Shown: positions 24,201 to 37,300 of the stretch, in pieces | How positions within the stretch are numbered: the first letter of the stretch is position 1 | Layout: each line of letters begins with the position of its first letter | Source of the DNA: Mycteria americana | Taxonomy: Eukaryota > Chordata > Aves > Ciconiiformes > Ciconiidae | Length of the DNA stretch: 64,000 nucleotides | Assembly: GCF_035582795.1 (NCBI RefSeq) | Contig: NC_134369.1 | Span: forward strand, 54,002,001-54,066,000 | Reading direction: 5' to 3' | Notes under the pieces: model-generated | Database searches by the model: none | What the model was told of the DNA's origin: nothing | The model's input: the letters and a program-made list of their open reading frames with translations, nothing else | Program-made: the position numbers and the translations under genes

Positions 24201-24462
24201 AAAGGGAAAATCGCCAGACAGAGAGGTGCAAAGTACAGCCACCTCAGAAGGACAGCTTCAAATAAGAGCCAAAATGCTGAGAGGATGCTCAACTGGCTTT
24301 TGACTATGAAAACGTTAAGCATGGCTTTGCCACTCTGACCTATATCCTGGCAACTATCTTACCCAATGTGCCAAGAACATAGGAGATACCGAAGAAACCT
24401 GGTTTTAGAGGAGAATTTCTCAACTGGTTTAAACCAAATACAATTTGTTTAAATTAACATAC

Positions 24463-24495
24463 CCTCCTCTGTGGTACTGCTGTCACAATTTTTAT
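24463..24495 (-). other. KCNK10: Candidate 33-bp cassette microexon in KCNK10 intron 1
   Basis: On the minus strand, a T-rich tract with a branch-point-like CTGAC leads to a CACAG acceptor (AG at 24497-24496). Then come 33 bases and a GT donor at 24462-24461 (GAGG|GTATGTT). Both sides are phase 1, as required between KCNK10 exon 1 and exon 2. Inclusion would add eleven residues, DKNCDSSTTEE, between residue 17 and VAVP with no stop codon. It is only a candidate: the splice signals are good, but no transcript or conservation was available. Confidence 0.4.
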
Positions 24496-27400
24496 CTGTG
24501 AAAAAATGTAAGTCAGGTTTAATGGAGTGTCTTATTTAGTACTTTATTTTCTTCCATGTTCCGGTGTTAAATGAGCACACAGGAATGTATGTACATTTTA
24601 ATGAGAGTATAATAGAGTATTCTTGACACATCTGATGCAGGTGTTGCTTTCACACAATTCAGCACAGAATTAGATTGAGGCATATATACTTATGCATTCA
24701 TAAACCCAGCAGCTGGCTTTAAGTTTAATACATGAGTTGATCAAAAATGAAACTGGACATTTCATCTCCCATTTTAGTGGGTCTATCCAAGCGAGACAAC
24801 AAAGTACTTTCAGCTCAAGTAAAAAGGTTCTTTGATGTGCGTCTGAAGGCAAGTACCAGTATGTTTCCCCAAAATCCTCATAATATGATGGGAGGTTTTT
24901 TTAAAGAAAGGAAATTATGCTTTCTTCAAACATTTACATAGTCAAGCACTCAAAATTTCCCATGGAGTCTTCCTTATCTTTGCCTTAAAACTAGAAGTTT
25001 CATTCAAATTATAAAGTAATCTTAACATGCAGTCCAGTTTCACTGAGAAAATTCATGAGCAAATCATCCTCCCTACAGCTTTCACAAGATCCTACATTGA
25101 GTTATCAGCACTTGCACATCCTTCCTGTAGCACTACTTAATAAGCCAGCATTCCCTCCTGAAGTAATTTAGAAATACGATATTTTGTCAGGTGTATGAAG
25201 TTGCAGAACAGAGAACTGGAGCACCAAGGCTCGGAAATGTCTGTGACATGCTAGCCAAGCCCACTACAGCTTCCCTGAACCCGTCACTAAAAGTAGGTGG
25301 ATCTACCTTCTCTAAAATGGATCGTAAAGGACTGGCGGATGAAGAGACTCCACTGGCCATGATTGTTTTAGTGTCCTAGCAGGAGCCTCACTTATTTCAT
25401 TTTCACTGGACAGAGTATTTTAGTTGTTTGTGTTCCCCCCCACCCCTCTTCTGAAATGGACAGACACTGAACATCAAAAGGCTTCCTGATTGAACAGTGT
25501 GGAAAGGCAGAAAAATGAGCAGCCCACCAGTGGATAACATATGATCTTGCACTCCAAGGCTCTGGCTCATCTCCAAACAGAAGTTCCCGGGGGATATGGG
25601 TATCTAGCATTTGCTTACAATCTCACTACCTTCCCACAGACTCCCTAAAGTGATTTCAGCTACTGGCTGCTTGGGTTAAGATAGCAGGTCTGTGCCTGGA
25701 AGTCAGAGCAAGGATAAGAGGTATGTTAGAGGAAGAGCTGAGGCAATCAGTGTATTAAGCTATCAGCTATATGAACTTCTCATGAATATGTCACAAACAG
25801 AAAATGCATGCAGGTTTATGGATGAAGAGAATTTGTGTGTCCGACAGGAAGCGGGTGGTTGCTATATGCATGACGGAAGTAATGAAACCTGGAAGTTTCT
25901 GTCCATGTGTAACCAAAAAATCATCAAGCCATTAAAATTTTGCATTATGAGGACATGGATAATCATTTCCACTACCTGCTTTGGTTGCTATGCCAGCCCC
26001 CTCCCCACCCCCATTCTTCATCTCTGTCTGTTGTGGTTTTTTAACAGGTTTTGTAAAGTGGAGAGCACCCATTTAACCAACACAATGAATGTTGGACACT
26101 GAGCACTCAGAAATCTGATGCTGGTTTAGAAAGTCTGGCTTTTAGAGCAAAAATCCCAGTAGACAATGATTGTGTCTGCCTTTGTGTTTGTGCAGCATCT
26201 TTGCATGATGTGGGCTAATTAACAGGTGACATTTCAGCTGTGATCAAGAAATGGGAGACAAAATCCTGCCTGCAGGCTACGATTACATATGGGGCAGAAC
26301 ACTAGTATCCCTGGGGCTGTTGTTCTGGATTGAGGCATAATAATAAGCACTGCTGTCTAGGGACCACAGGATCCATACAGCCATGGATCAAGAAAACTGC
26401 TCTCAGTGCTGACGTTTTACATCGGTTTGGCCCCGGTCCCTCTGCATATCCCCAAGGTGTTCAACCACACGACTTGAGCAGTGAAAGTCACTGCGAGCCT
26501 GCCACACAAGGGGAATTTCACCCTACTGTTTGTACAGCATTTTGCTGCAAACTGCCATTGAAGTGAGAAGCATTACTATTACATTTACTGTTCGTGGAAG
26601 CAAAGCTTGACGTATTGTTTGTTTGGAAAATGCACAGAGTGCCTCCAAGCATATAGCTTTTCACTGCAGCAGTACCCCACTGGTTAAATCTAACATTGTT
26701 TTCCCTGAAGTGGATTGTCTAATGCAGTATTAGTGCTGCTGACTTCAGCAACATCTCAGCAGTCTGCTGCAAATGCAGTCATCAGTGGCAAGGTATTCAA
26801 CGAAGTACGGAAAGAGAGACAGGTAAAGGCAGAAAGGGCAACATACATTAAACCAAAAAGATTGAATGTGCTGTTAGAAAGAAAGTAGCACTGATTGCTC
26901 CCAATTGCTCCTTTCCCAGAGTGGGGCAGGGATAAGGGAGGAGTAGGTTAGGTTACAGAACTGCATAACGAATAAAGTCACTGTTTGCTTCCTATTATAG
27001 GATAATGCCAGTGAAATAGAGTAAAAGTTCATATATTGAGTTGTCTCTGTTGGTGGGGAGAGAAATGTCAGTAATATGTACGAGAGGGAATTATGTCTAA
27101 CCATTGCTTTGCCATCCCTGGCAGCAGCGTTGGGGAAAATGTCGTATAAAAAGGCTTCTGCAACTTTTGTATCATTTGTCATATATTCCCAGCTAGTGCT
27201 CAAAATTATGATTCTCGGTAAGTTTCAAAAAAAATCTACATAATTCTGCTTCATCAGTTATAATTGAAACGTACTAATTAATAGCTCTTGGAATACCCCA
27301 ACTGCTTAATTGATTTGGAATGCAGTTGTTAGGAGAAAACAAAAAAACACCACTGTTTTATAATGTGGCTTTCATTCTTCTTCATTAGAAAACTACAGCT

Positions 27401-27835
27401 TAGGCAAAAATAAAAAATCTTAAACAGCCTAAATTGGAACATGGTAGAAATTAAGAAATCAGTGTGGTCTGAGTTAAGGTCTCTCCTTCTGTAAAAAGAG
27501 CTTCCCAACCATGAGACTCTTCACAGAGTGGTGATGCCGGTGCCCTGGAGATCAGAAGAACCAAGGGGAACTTAAGCCTTTTCTCTGTTCCTGGAGAGCT
27601 TCTTTAGTGGCAGACAAGAAACTTAGCTATGCAGTAAGTCATCAGAATTAATCTTGCCTTCCACTGAAGGACACTGACGCTCCTATTTGATAGCAGTTTC
27701 TTCCAAAGGACAAACCTTGTGGGAATCTTCTCCATTTTCTACTGTCCATACTACCAGAGGATCGCTGCTTCCATTTAGTTGTGCAGCAAGTGCCTGACTG
27801 AAACCAAGTACCTGGCTATCTGGTCTCCATGACAG

Positions 27836-28794
27836 TGTATTTGGTTTAGGCGGCAAGGTGTTGGTAGCGGGAGGTGTTGGTAGCGGGGTGGCTACAGTGG
27901 TGGTCTCTGTGGGAGAAGGTGAGGGGCTGCCCCATGCCGGACACAGCAGGACACAGCCAGTTCCTGCTGACTCCAACAGACCCACCACAGGACACAGCTA
28001 AGCCCATCAGTGAAGCTGGCAGTACCTCTGTGAAAGCATAGTTAAGAATAGGAAAAATGTTGTGCAGGCAGTGAGGAATGATGAAAAAAAGTGTGAGAAA
28101 CAATCCTGAAGACACCACAGTCAGTGAAGGAGAAAGAGGTGTTCCAGGAGCTGTAGGAGATATTCTCCTGCAGCCTGTGTGAGTTTTGGAAGAGACCACG
28201 GTGGAGTATTTCCCTGTAGCCCATGGAGAGGACCACACCAGAGCAGATACCCACACTGCAGCACACGGAGGACCCCCAGACCAGAGAAGGTTCATATTTC
28301 CTGAAGGACTGCTGCCCGTGGAGAGACCATGCTGGAAAATGTTTATCCTAAAGGACTGCAGCCCATAGGAAGGACCCATGCTGGGAAGGAGCAAGGGAAG
28401 TGTGAGGAGGAAGGTGCAGCCTAGAGGAACTGTTATGAACTCAGCACAGCCCCCCATTCCCCATCCCTCCTACACCATGTGGGGTGGGGAGGAGGAAGAG
28501 GAGTCAGGAATGAAGAAGTGAAGTTGGGCCTAGGAAAAAAATAAAGGATGGGGAAGGTATTTTAACCTTTTTGTTTGTTTCTCACCATCCAAATCAATTT
28601 TAATTGGCAATAAATTAAATTAATTTTCCCCAAGTCAAGTCTGGTTTGCCCATCATGGTAATTACAAGTGAACTTCCTGTCTTTATCTCGACCCACAAAT
28701 TTTTCCATCTTATTTTCTCACCCTCTCCTGTTGAGGAGGAGTGAGAGAGTGGCTGGGTGGGCATCTGGCAGCCTGCCAAGGTCAACCCACCACA
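27836..28794 (+). mobile_element. Solo LTR of an avian endogenous retrovirus (family A, second copy)
   Basis: This 959-bp LTR begins TGTATTTGG and ends CAACCCACCACA. It is flanked by a perfect 5-bp target duplication, GACAG, at 27831-27835 and 28795-28799. It is homologous to the LTR at 886-2018 along its length but shorter in the central repeats. A TAGCGGG-containing unit near the left end is duplicated (27862-27889). It carries an AATAAA near 28608. It sits in KCNK10 intron 1, opposite to the gene's orientation, and has no internal viral genes. Confidence 0.88.
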
Positions 28795-30424
28795 GACAGT
28801 TTGCACAGGGGCAATAAAGGTGAGGACACAACTCAGACTGTATTGTTCAGCACTGTTTTTCCTCTGAGTCTAACCAGTCATGGAGTGCATACGGATTTGG
28901 GTGAAAAAGTCATCAGTCCATTACAGTCATGCCCTAAGAATATCAGTGTATAGATCAAGACTTAAACTACAGTGATGAACATGAGTTAGCTACAGAGAGA
29001 GCAAGCAGCCTTCCAACAATAATGCCTTTTTGTCACTCTCTACTGGAGCTGGGTCAATATGGAACAAAGACATTCATTTGTCTTGTTCAGTGGATTTGAT
29101 TTTTTCACTTTTTATCATCTTTCATTGTCATTTTTCCTTCCCACACATAAGCATTTTATTTCACTCATTTTCTATACACATTTAAGAAAATGGATGTTAG
29201 CAGCATACATTTTCACATAAAGCTAAATGTCAAATTCATTAAATATTTCATGCTGGCAGGAAGTACATACACTCTTAACCAATCAAGGAAAAGTAGCAAT
29301 ACAACGTGATATCTCTGACTGACAATTTTTAAAAAGACAAGGAAATCACAATCCACTTGCAGATGTTAAATGGCTAGAAATTGGGAGCTCGGTAAACTTG
29401 ACTGGTTGGATTACTTATTAATCTAGTTGTGATTAGTTTAACAAGTGTGTAAAAGGTTAAAAAGTCTATGCAATTACCATTGCCTGAGCTATGCCATGTC
29501 CCTTTTCTTTGTTTTCAATGGATTTTGTGAGGCTGTTGAAAGACTCTCTGGTATTCTATCATTTCACTGTAGCAATTCTGAACCTAGTCTCCCTAAAGAG
29601 ACAGAAAAGAACTATGTACCAGCTAATTTAATTTTAGTCAATAAAGTATAGTGAGAGAGAGAGGAGGGTCTGAATGCCATTTTTATACTTCTTGTATTTC
29701 TGAAAGGCACTGCCATTTCTAATTGTAAATTCTTTAAAGCACAGAAGAATGGCAGTTCAAGCATCCATCTCACAAGGAGCTTTCAAAGCAGGGAAAGGAA
29801 AAACTCACAAAGGCTGCTTAGGAAAATAAAAGTCTGCAGGACTAAAATCTCAGTGCCCTTAACCACATAAAAAACAGAAAATCTCACTATGCCAACAAAT
29901 CCAATCCTAAATCAGTTTTTTTCTATGTCCTTATTAATAGTTACATATTATAATTATTTATTTCATAAAGAATAAACTCTTCAGAACAAGGTCCCTAACA
30001 TCAGCAGTGTTTAGGACACAAGTGTCACTGCCTTGAATATATTACAAATAGTAATAATTACCATATATCACTGTCTTTCAAATCATTCTGGAAATATCTG
30101 ATGCTGGACAACAATAGTTTTCCTTAATCTTTCATGTGAGGAATTAAAAAATATTTTTAGGCTCCTTCTTGCAGACTGATCCAACTTTCATTAATATTTG
30201 CAGAGAAACCTGGTTCAAGCCAAGAAAAGCTGGTTAGCTTTGTTAGCATAGTGCTAAGCTTCTGTTTATAGGGCTAGCCACTTAGCAGGACATTTTTTGT
30301 TCAAAACAGTGCTGTACCAGATAGGTTCAAGTTCACAGTTTCCTTGGGCTGGCCTAGCTCAGACAGCAGCGTTTAACTCTCACTGAATACAACTGTGTAG
30401 GTATAGCCTAGACAAAAAAAAAAA

Positions 30425-30505
30425 TTGCTTAACCAAGATCACACAATAAATGACAAGGCTGGAGTAGAAATCTGCTCTCCTGCTCCCAGACTGTTTTAAG
30501 ACCTA
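30425..30505 (+). repeat. MIR-type SINE fragment
   Basis: The stretch GCTTAACCAAGATCACAC, then ATGACAAGGCTGGAGTAG, then CTCCTGCTCCCAGACTG follows the MIR 3' portion. Confidence 0.6.
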
Positions 30506-31189
30506 TCCAAAAAAGCCACTCCTATTTTGGACATCTGTACCTTATTTCTTTACGTCCACTTTTGGCTTCTGCACAACGTTTCATATGACTGCATATAGTT
30601 AGCAACCAGTGAAGATGAAGATATGTTTTTCTTTCTTCAGGCTAATAGAAAAGGGAAACAAACTCTGAATGGCACAGAAAAGGCTGCTCTATTCAACATC
30701 TTTCTCCGCTTCACTTATCACCAAAATATTGAATGGTGACTAAATACTGACATGCTTCATTGTAACTGAGTGTTAACAGTACAGGAATATAGGAGAGAAT
30801 GAGTTAGCAAACTACAGGAGGCAAACAGTGGATCTGTATTTAAAGAATATGGGAAATATCAGTCTCTTCCTTCAATCAGTTTTGACTGATCTCTGATCCT
30901 GGTTTGAACCACAGTAAATCAAACTCCACCACATATTCAGATGTCATTTGTCCATGACACAAAATTATTATCAACACAGTCATCTTTTCAACATCTCACT
31001 TTGATTTTCATTACAACTTTCCAATGTATTCTCTTAGTATAAATGAAAATGCTGTTTGGACTAAATGTGAATTGTAGTCTCACAAATGAAAATAAGACAC
31101 TGCCTAACTGAAGACAGTGATGAATTCATCCCTAGATCCCTTAAGAATAGGGCGAGAAATAACTGATTAACCTGTACCAAGGAAGTAGG

Positions 31190-31325
31190 GGATTATATAT
31201 TAGGAAAAGTCTAGCTACAAGGATAGCTAAGCATGGGAACAGCCATCGAGATATTGAAACCTCCTTCATTGGAAATATCTAAGAACAGGGCATAAAATCA
31301 TCTGCCAGAAATCATTTAGGTCAGT
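31190..31325 (+). repeat. Ancient CR1-like fragment
   Basis: The order of phrases (CCTCCTTCATTGGAAATATCTAAG, then ATCATCTGCCAGAAATCATTTAGG in short pieces) resembles the CR1 3' region in plus orientation, much diverged. Confidence 0.5.
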
Positions 31326-34300
31326 GTTTTCAGTCTGTGCCCTGCATATCCCTATGGACCCAAGAAGAAAAGCTATCAGTGAAGGGTAACAAAGAAAAAC
31401 AGCCTAATGTTGTAGGCTTGTATTCTTCATCCAGGATGTGTAAATAAACTGGTGAAATGTTAAGGGTATAAAAAAAAAAATTCAAAATCATTAATCGTGA
31501 CATTTTAGTCCCGACTCACAGCAGGAAAATGCTCTTGGAATCCTTTCCCTCCCCTTCTGCGTAAGATAGTCAAACACATCAATATTCCTCTTTGCATCAG
31601 TTGTGCCAAGTCTGTAATAATCTTTCATGATTATTTAAATATCTCAAAGCATTTCACAAATAATAGATAAACCCCTGCGACACTGAGGAAAAACAATACT
31701 GTATGTGTTCACAGGTTGTCTCATGGAAACACTGCCACAGAGATGTTAGCAAATTAATTAAATTCAAGAGTAATTTTGAAAGTTGATTAAAACAAGGTCT
31801 TTGTCATACGTGCATCAAGCAGGTACAATGATTTGTCATCAGTGTATTAGCAAACCTTCAAGTTCTTTTAGGGGACATGCTCTTTTCCACTATACATGAC
31901 CAAATGCTGGTCTGTCTGTTACAAGATTAATAGACAACCATAAATCAGACTCCTTTCTTTTCTTGGTTATAAAGGAAAAATATTATACCCATGTGTAATC
32001 TGCTTTTGCTGATTATTTACAAGAACTTCCAGATTCTGACCCAGCCTCTCTGCTGTCAGAACTGCAGTTGGAGCCTGCCCACAAACCTAAAATGGACTGC
32101 CCAAGAGTTACTCTCTTGCAAACACAGCCTTAGAGCTCCTGCCTACTGAGGCTATGCAAATGGCAGGGAAACAACAGGAAGCCCAAAGCTGCCTTGCGCA
32201 GGTATCAGCCAGAACTCATTCACTGACATTAAAAAACTCTCTGCAAAAGTCACGGTCATGGGATGCTGGGACACTTTCCCCTCCCTCCTCCCTCTCCCAG
32301 GCACTGCACTTTTCTAAGGCATACATGACAGCTCACTGGTTGAAAGAATGGATGTGCTAAGGCAGGACGTGAACTCCAGGAACAGCTGAAAGCATCTTTG
32401 TTTTTTTCTTTCTGGTTTGGCTTCAGGACAGCAGTCCTCGGGGGTTTCCTAACTAACACTTATTGGCATTAACATGAAGATGCACTGCTACTGACACCAT
32501 TCGTAGCATTACTTACAGAGCTGCCAAGTCCAGACGAATACTTGAGGGAGATTTGTCTTGTGCTGGAGTGAGATTGTACACTGCTGGAGGGCAGTTCGAA
32601 TTTTGTGTCCCTTGCTTTCCTTTCTCTCTCTCCTGACCTCTCTTCCACCCTGCCCTTCTCCAAATCCATCCATCTGCTCTTGTCCCTCACTTCTCTCCAA
32701 CCGTGCTGGCAGCGTGGGAGGCAGCATACCCGTAACTCCCTGCTCAGTTCCTCTTCTCGGCACTCAGCTACCCTCCCCGTTGCCTCTGACACTTGAGCCC
32801 AGAGCAAGGAGCCAAGCACATGTTCACATGTGACAGGACTCATCAATGAACTTCAGGTATCGGAAAGCGGAAAATAGAGTAGAAGAGCATTTCAGTGAGG
32901 AGCAGGAAGAGTTGAGGGGAGATTAGAAGTGATTGACAGGGGCAAGTCCCAAATAAGGAGCTCTCTTGCTTCAAGATTGGTGACTATGTTTGTTCCAACA
33001 CACTCACTGGCAGCAGTGCTATCATCAGGTTTATGAAGCTATTTATAGAGAAACTGAGTACAGAGAAACCCAAGAAAAATTCTCCTGTTTCCCTTTCTGA
33101 AATAAGCCTAAAACCAATAGATCGCTGCTAAAATCTGTTTCCCTAGCATTAGATCAGTATTTCTTGCTTTTGCTAAAATTGGAAGTTCTAGTTCATGCAG
33201 GTCTCTGCTCTATCAAGAGCCAAGTAGGAAGTAAGTGCTTTTGGCTCAAGATCTTGGGGTATAGGGATGACTTTGTGAAAAAGAGTTCCTTTCAGAAGAG
33301 ATGAACATACCATTGTTTTTCCTTATTAGGTAATATATAGAAAAACTGCTTTCTTGTCAGCATGTCACAAGCCTCGAGTACAAGCACCAAGGAATAAATA
33401 GCTGTTCTCTGGTTCTCTGCAGACTTCACCCTTCAATGAACAACAGACAGGTTGAAGCAGGGATGCTGCTGCTTATCCATAATCTTCTTTTTAAAGACTA
33501 ATAAAAAAATTCCATTTCACCATGACATGCCGTTGGGTGAAACTAGTTGATTACTTTTCCTCACCAGGAAGTGTCCCAGGTTTCCAGTAACATTTAGGAA
33601 GAGTCTGAATCTCTCATCACAGGAGTTCAAGGTGTTCTGCTTCGAAGTGCTCACAGGATGATGTAGGGTCAGGGTTTTAGCTGGTGTCCTTCTGCTAGAA
33701 CAGCTGGACTGGGATCTTCCAGATATCCTGTCTCAAGGACTCACAAAAGAAATTTAGCCAATGGTCTCTTGGTCAGACCAACCAGTGAAGGAAACCTAAG
33801 TCTTGCAACTTAGCATAAGAAGGCTTGTGTACAAAGGGAAGAACATTCTTATTGACAGAAACCTCCACAAGCAAGTGGAGGAGACAAACAACAAAGCAAA
33901 CATTCATGCTGGCCTTCCTAGCAGGAAGCTATCTAATCTACATGTGAAATGTGATTGATGCTGGCTGGCTGCCGGGGTACAGCCTGACGGTGGACTGAAG
34001 GAATCTCTTGATCACCTCAGTCATGCGAAGGGGACTCTAGCAGCACCACTGACTATAGTATAGACAGGAACTGTAAGATGCCAATACATTGCTCAGCTGG
34101 GGCAGTACAATATCTCCTGCAGGACTCTCTTAGGTTAATAGCCAAGGAACAGATCTTTCACATATGAGTAAGGCCAGAAAAAGCACATAAAATATAACCT
34201 CTAACCCCAGAATAAGAATAGAGTCAGTACTAATTGTTCCCCTTCAAAGATTTCTTGGGGCATCCTTACGGATGTATCTGTGCATTACTGACCATACCTA

Positions 34301-37300
34301 AAGAGCTCATACTAATGCTCCTCTGCAAAAAGAAGAAGTAAGAATTTCTGCATCAGTCTAGTGGTGTCTTCCCCAATCTGGCTAATGATTAGAATCTACA
34401 GAAAAATATTTTTAATTCAAGCAAATCTCATTAATGATCCACCACTTCAATTAAGTGACAATTTCTCAAATTTTCTGGGCAACAGCAATAAAAGTGGATC
34501 TTTCATCATGGGGTAATGGTCAGAAATCTTGTAAGAAGCACATCAATTGGGCTATATTTCAGTTCACTGGAGCTATACTATTTGCATATCCTGAGGATCC
34601 AGCCTATTTAGTGGTCTTAAGTTCTTATACACAGTAACAGTCTTAGTTAAAGTGAACAAAGGCTTTTCAATACTTTGAAAACCTATTCTGGAACAGGACG
34701 AAGAATACATATAAGATAGCTATTACAAAATTACTCTGTGCGGAAAAGATCTTTCACAAGGAAGAGAAAGTTGCTGTTTGAAAAGCACTTGTTCAGCATA
34801 CCCATTTTTATTTTCTCTTATTCTAAATTCTTTATAACATACATGTTTTTCTTTTACACTTTTGGTGTGTAAGTTGCATCAGTAAAGATGCCACAGTCAG
34901 AATGATTTCCCTGTCCAGCCTGCATGTAAGACAATTATTAAAAAGTGACTGTGAGTCAAAGAGAGCTCAGGTAAGCAAAAGGAAGTAGGTTAAAGAGACT
35001 TCAGACCCATTATGCTGCCCATGGCAGTATATAATAAACAGAACAGATGAACAGTGTCACTGGGAGGCTGGTCGGGCACACAGAGCTCCAGGTCAATGCC
35101 AGGCTCATTCTGGCTGCGTGAAGCTGGCTTGCAGTTTGCTATATATAATTTAGGGGATCTTAGATGATAAGGAGTCTGGTACAACAACTGAATTACACAA
35201 GACTTTTCTTATTTCATGCTCAGCTTCTATTCAGATAATACTGTAGAAATAGAGTTGTAATTTGAACTATGATAAAACTTTATAGCTACACAAGGATGGC
35301 ATCTGCCGATATGGTATGGCTTCTAACATCTCACAGTACTTCAACAGTGTTGCCATACTGCATCCCTGACATGTAGCTACATGCATTCACAGATCAGACT
35401 TACAAAAGAGATAGCTGTGGCCCTCTAATCAGTTTTGCCCACAATTAAGCTTCACCTAAGCAAAAATATGCCTGCACAGTGTATAGCAGGTGGACATGAA
35501 CTCATTCTCCTGCACTCAGAGCTGGTGAAAGCAAATGAAATCACTGCTAATAATGCCAAGCTCAAAGTAGTATTTTATAACTTTCAGCAGAGCCACACTA
35601 TCCGTGACAGTGTAACTTCTTGTAACCCCCAAACATGCACAAATTGAGAATGAACCCAGCAGGAAAAGGTGGCATATACCTGCACTAAATCCTCCTAGTG
35701 AGAAGCTTCCCAAAGCCATTTGAGCTGAAGTTCAAAATATGAGCAGGAACAACGCTTGTCTCATTTCTTTCCTTTGCTCTAATTTGGAATACATCCCATT
35801 AGAGGCAATACAGATGTGGTCAAATTGGTCAGTGCAGCCTGGAGAGTGATTCTGCTGACCCTAAACCAAACATCTACCGGAAGTTCTCCAGGCTCCATGA
35901 ACCCTATTTGACTATATCTCCCCTAACCACAGCAGGTCCTTAGAAACTTAGAATACCTCTGCATTTCGGATACCTACCCATATTTAGGTGTTTTATTCTC
36001 CAACTAAGTCACACTCAAATGGCGTAATTCAGTTGCCTATCCATATCATACACTACCAAATGAGAGGTCCTAGGATATCCTAATTGGCCTTAAGCTGTTG
36101 CTCCAGAAGGGCAGAGGTCTCCCTTAGGTCCATTATCATATATACCAGGCCTATGCAAATGTCTCAGCTGCCTTTCAGTCCCTTAAGTGGCAGCAGATGC
36201 CTATTTTTAGAAAACTGAATGAACAAATAATGCCTGGTAGCAATGAGAAATTCAGGTCACAAGGTTACATGTCAGTATATCATTGTAACCCAGTAATGAA
36301 CTCTGCTTCTCATGAAGGCAAATTAGTATGGTGGCTGTAGCATCATGAAGAGGTGGCCCTGCTGCTGTTTCTGTGGCTGTCATGATTGCTGCTACCCAAG
36401 GTCTCTCTGCATGACCCTTTCTTGTGCAATCCAAACTTAGCAGTCTTAACATTTAAGTAACCAGTGATGCATCTGAGTTAACCAAGAGGAATGTCTTTGA
36501 GACGTGTGAGCTACTTCCTTCATTTCAGCTGGGAGTTTCTGTAGTACCATTTCTTTTACAATTCTTTCATCATTGAGGTTTTTCACACATAGTAGCTAGT
36601 GACTGCCTTTTGTTTCTTTAAAATGAAAAGCTGAAATTTGACAGGATAAAAGCCCCGGACAAGCTGTCAGTGTGTATTTGTTGTTTTCAAATCATGCCAG
36701 TACTGTTATACTACAGTATCGAGTAAGAGAGAAATAATCCAAGCACCCTTTAACAGCATATCACTGAATCTTAAGAATCTCAGTGGCATAAGTTTAAGGT
36801 GCCGAAATCCAAATCCTCATCCAGTAAAGTCAGTATCATGTTGTTTTTTCTTCCTAGGGAAGAAAAGATGAGTCAGTCCTGCTGAGATATGAACATATGG
36901 CTCTAACAAATCTAGGTACTCAAAGCCTGATCCTTAAAGCAGTGTGATGATCCTGTAGGATAGTGATACCAAAATAACTTGTATTGCTTTGTAAGAAGAT
37001 GTTTTTTAGGGTGTGAACTTTTGTTATCCCCTACTAGTTAAACCGTCTATTGTCTTCAGCAAACAATGGTCACACAGTCATGCATAATCTATGGGTTATC
37101 AGAAAGACAGAGAACTGAATCAATTTAAAGATCTATTGAATGCATCTCTTTGCGGGCAGAATTGAGGAACAAATGGAAGAAACGTAAGCATGTTTCTCCA
37201 ATGAAGGACTAGCCAAATAAACTGATCATCATCTATTAAAGTTACTTACTTCATGAGATGAAGATATTTTGTAATATGTCCATAAGATTATTTATACTTG

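Noticed and set aside
25692..26102. 136-codon plus-strand frame
   Set aside because: No recognisable domain, unremarkable composition, ordinary intronic sequence and no splice or promoter context.
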